Under the pieces are notes generated by a model that did no database searches, was not told where the DNA came from, and saw only the letters and a list, made by a program, of their open reading frames with translations. Shown piece after piece: positions 63,748 through 64,000 of a DNA stretch of 64,000 nucleotides. Source of the stretch: Bradyrhizobium sp. CCBAU 051011 (GTDB lineage: Bacteria; Pseudomonadota; Alphaproteobacteria; Rhizobiales; Xanthobacteraceae); contig NZ_CP022222.1 of NCBI RefSeq assembly GCF_009930815.1, forward strand, positions 434,001-498,000, given 5' to 3'. How positions within the stretch are numbered: the stretch's first letter is position 1; each line of letters starts with the position of its first letter. A program made the position numbers and the translations under genes.

Positions 63748-64000
63748 ATGCGAGCCAAATGGCCGGCCGCCATCACCCGCACCTGGTATGGCTCAGCGGG
63801 ATTTTCCAAACGTCGCAGCGATGTCGTGGACCGGCAGTCGGCGCCTGCGTATGGGTCGAAAGATCCGCCTGGATCACATTACATTGCGGGTGCTAAAGGC
63901 GTCGGCGATCAGCTACGCGGCATTGAAGCCCAGCCACTATCCGCCCTCATGATTGAAGGCAACTTAGCCGCGCACCACTCGCGGCAATTGGACGAAATCG
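63748..64000 (+). CDS. Possible partial gene running off the right edge
   Basis: An ATG at 63748, preceded by GGGGG, opens 84 codons that stay open to the window edge, reading MRAKWPAAITRTWYGSAG and later GVGDQLRGIEAQPL. No family is recognised and codon use is less GC-biased than in neighbours, so this may be chance. It would be divergent from the TPR-CHAT gene. Confidence 0.25.
   Translation, partial: MRAKWPAAITRTWYGSAGFSKRRSDVVDRQSAPAYGSKDPPGSHYIAGAKGVGDQLRGIEAQPLSALMIEGNLAAHHSRQLDEI

Overview
The window reads as chromosomal DNA of a GC-rich alphaproteobacterium, most likely Bradyrhizobium or a close relative. This is an inference from gene content, strong GC bias at third codon positions, and several intergenic palindromic repeats of the kind common in that group. 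I see no rRNA, tRNA, CRISPR array or prophage. The one intact mobile element is an IS481-family insertion sequence near the right end.

Left third (1-25 kb): an RND efflux adaptor and permease (the permease runs off the left edge); a lysine-rich histone-like protein; a YcaQ-type DNA glycosylase; an OmpA-family protein with a CRP-like dyad upstream; a hybrid histidine kinase whose N-terminus resembles the plant ethylene-binding domain; a GT-C mannosyltransferase; a FecR-domain/beta-barrel pair; then metabolic genes (VOC proteins, enoyl-CoA hydratases, cupin, 2-hydroxyacid dehydrogenase, FKBP isomerase, FAD oxidase, gamma-glutamyltransferase, TrhO, SlyX, HemE, a GMC oxidoreductase and a MarR regulator).

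Middle (25-43 kb): a GntR-led operon with a NitT/TauT-type ABC importer (one binding protein, one ATPase, two permeases), a NodB-fold deacetylase and a FAH-family hydrolase, followed by a MetE-like methyltransferase. Next come an L,D-transpeptidase-like DUF2778 protein and a small catabolic island (DOPA-dioxygenase-like, carboxymuconolactone-decarboxylase-like, VOC, SDR, LacI regulator with a perfect operator, Bug-type binding protein). A cytochrome P450 with its own 3Fe-4S ferredoxin and a divergent TetR regulator follows.

Right third (43-64 kb): a nitrate assimilation locus, nirB-nirD-nasA, divergent from a NarK-type transporter. The shared intergenic region holds a consensus sigma-54 promoter for the transporter, a weaker one for nirB, and a six-base-loop RNA hairpin in each leader, suggesting combined NtrC and NasT/ANTAR control. 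A PP2C phosphatase-protein kinase fusion lies next to the transporter. Then come an aldehyde dehydrogenase, a secreted-type haem peroxidase behind tandem Fur/Mur-like dyads, a sulfatase-fold hydrolase with Thr at the nucleophile position, its divergent GntR regulator with paired dyads, the IS481 element inserted into a palindromic repeat, and a large exported TPR-CHAT protein.

The observations that most deserve follow-up are the ethylene-receptor-like kinase, the two-level control of the nitrate locus, the neighbouring phosphatase-kinase fusion, the IS whose transposase stop codon is supplied by the target site, and the TPR-CHAT protein. I did not find a clear-cut undescribed multi-gene system.
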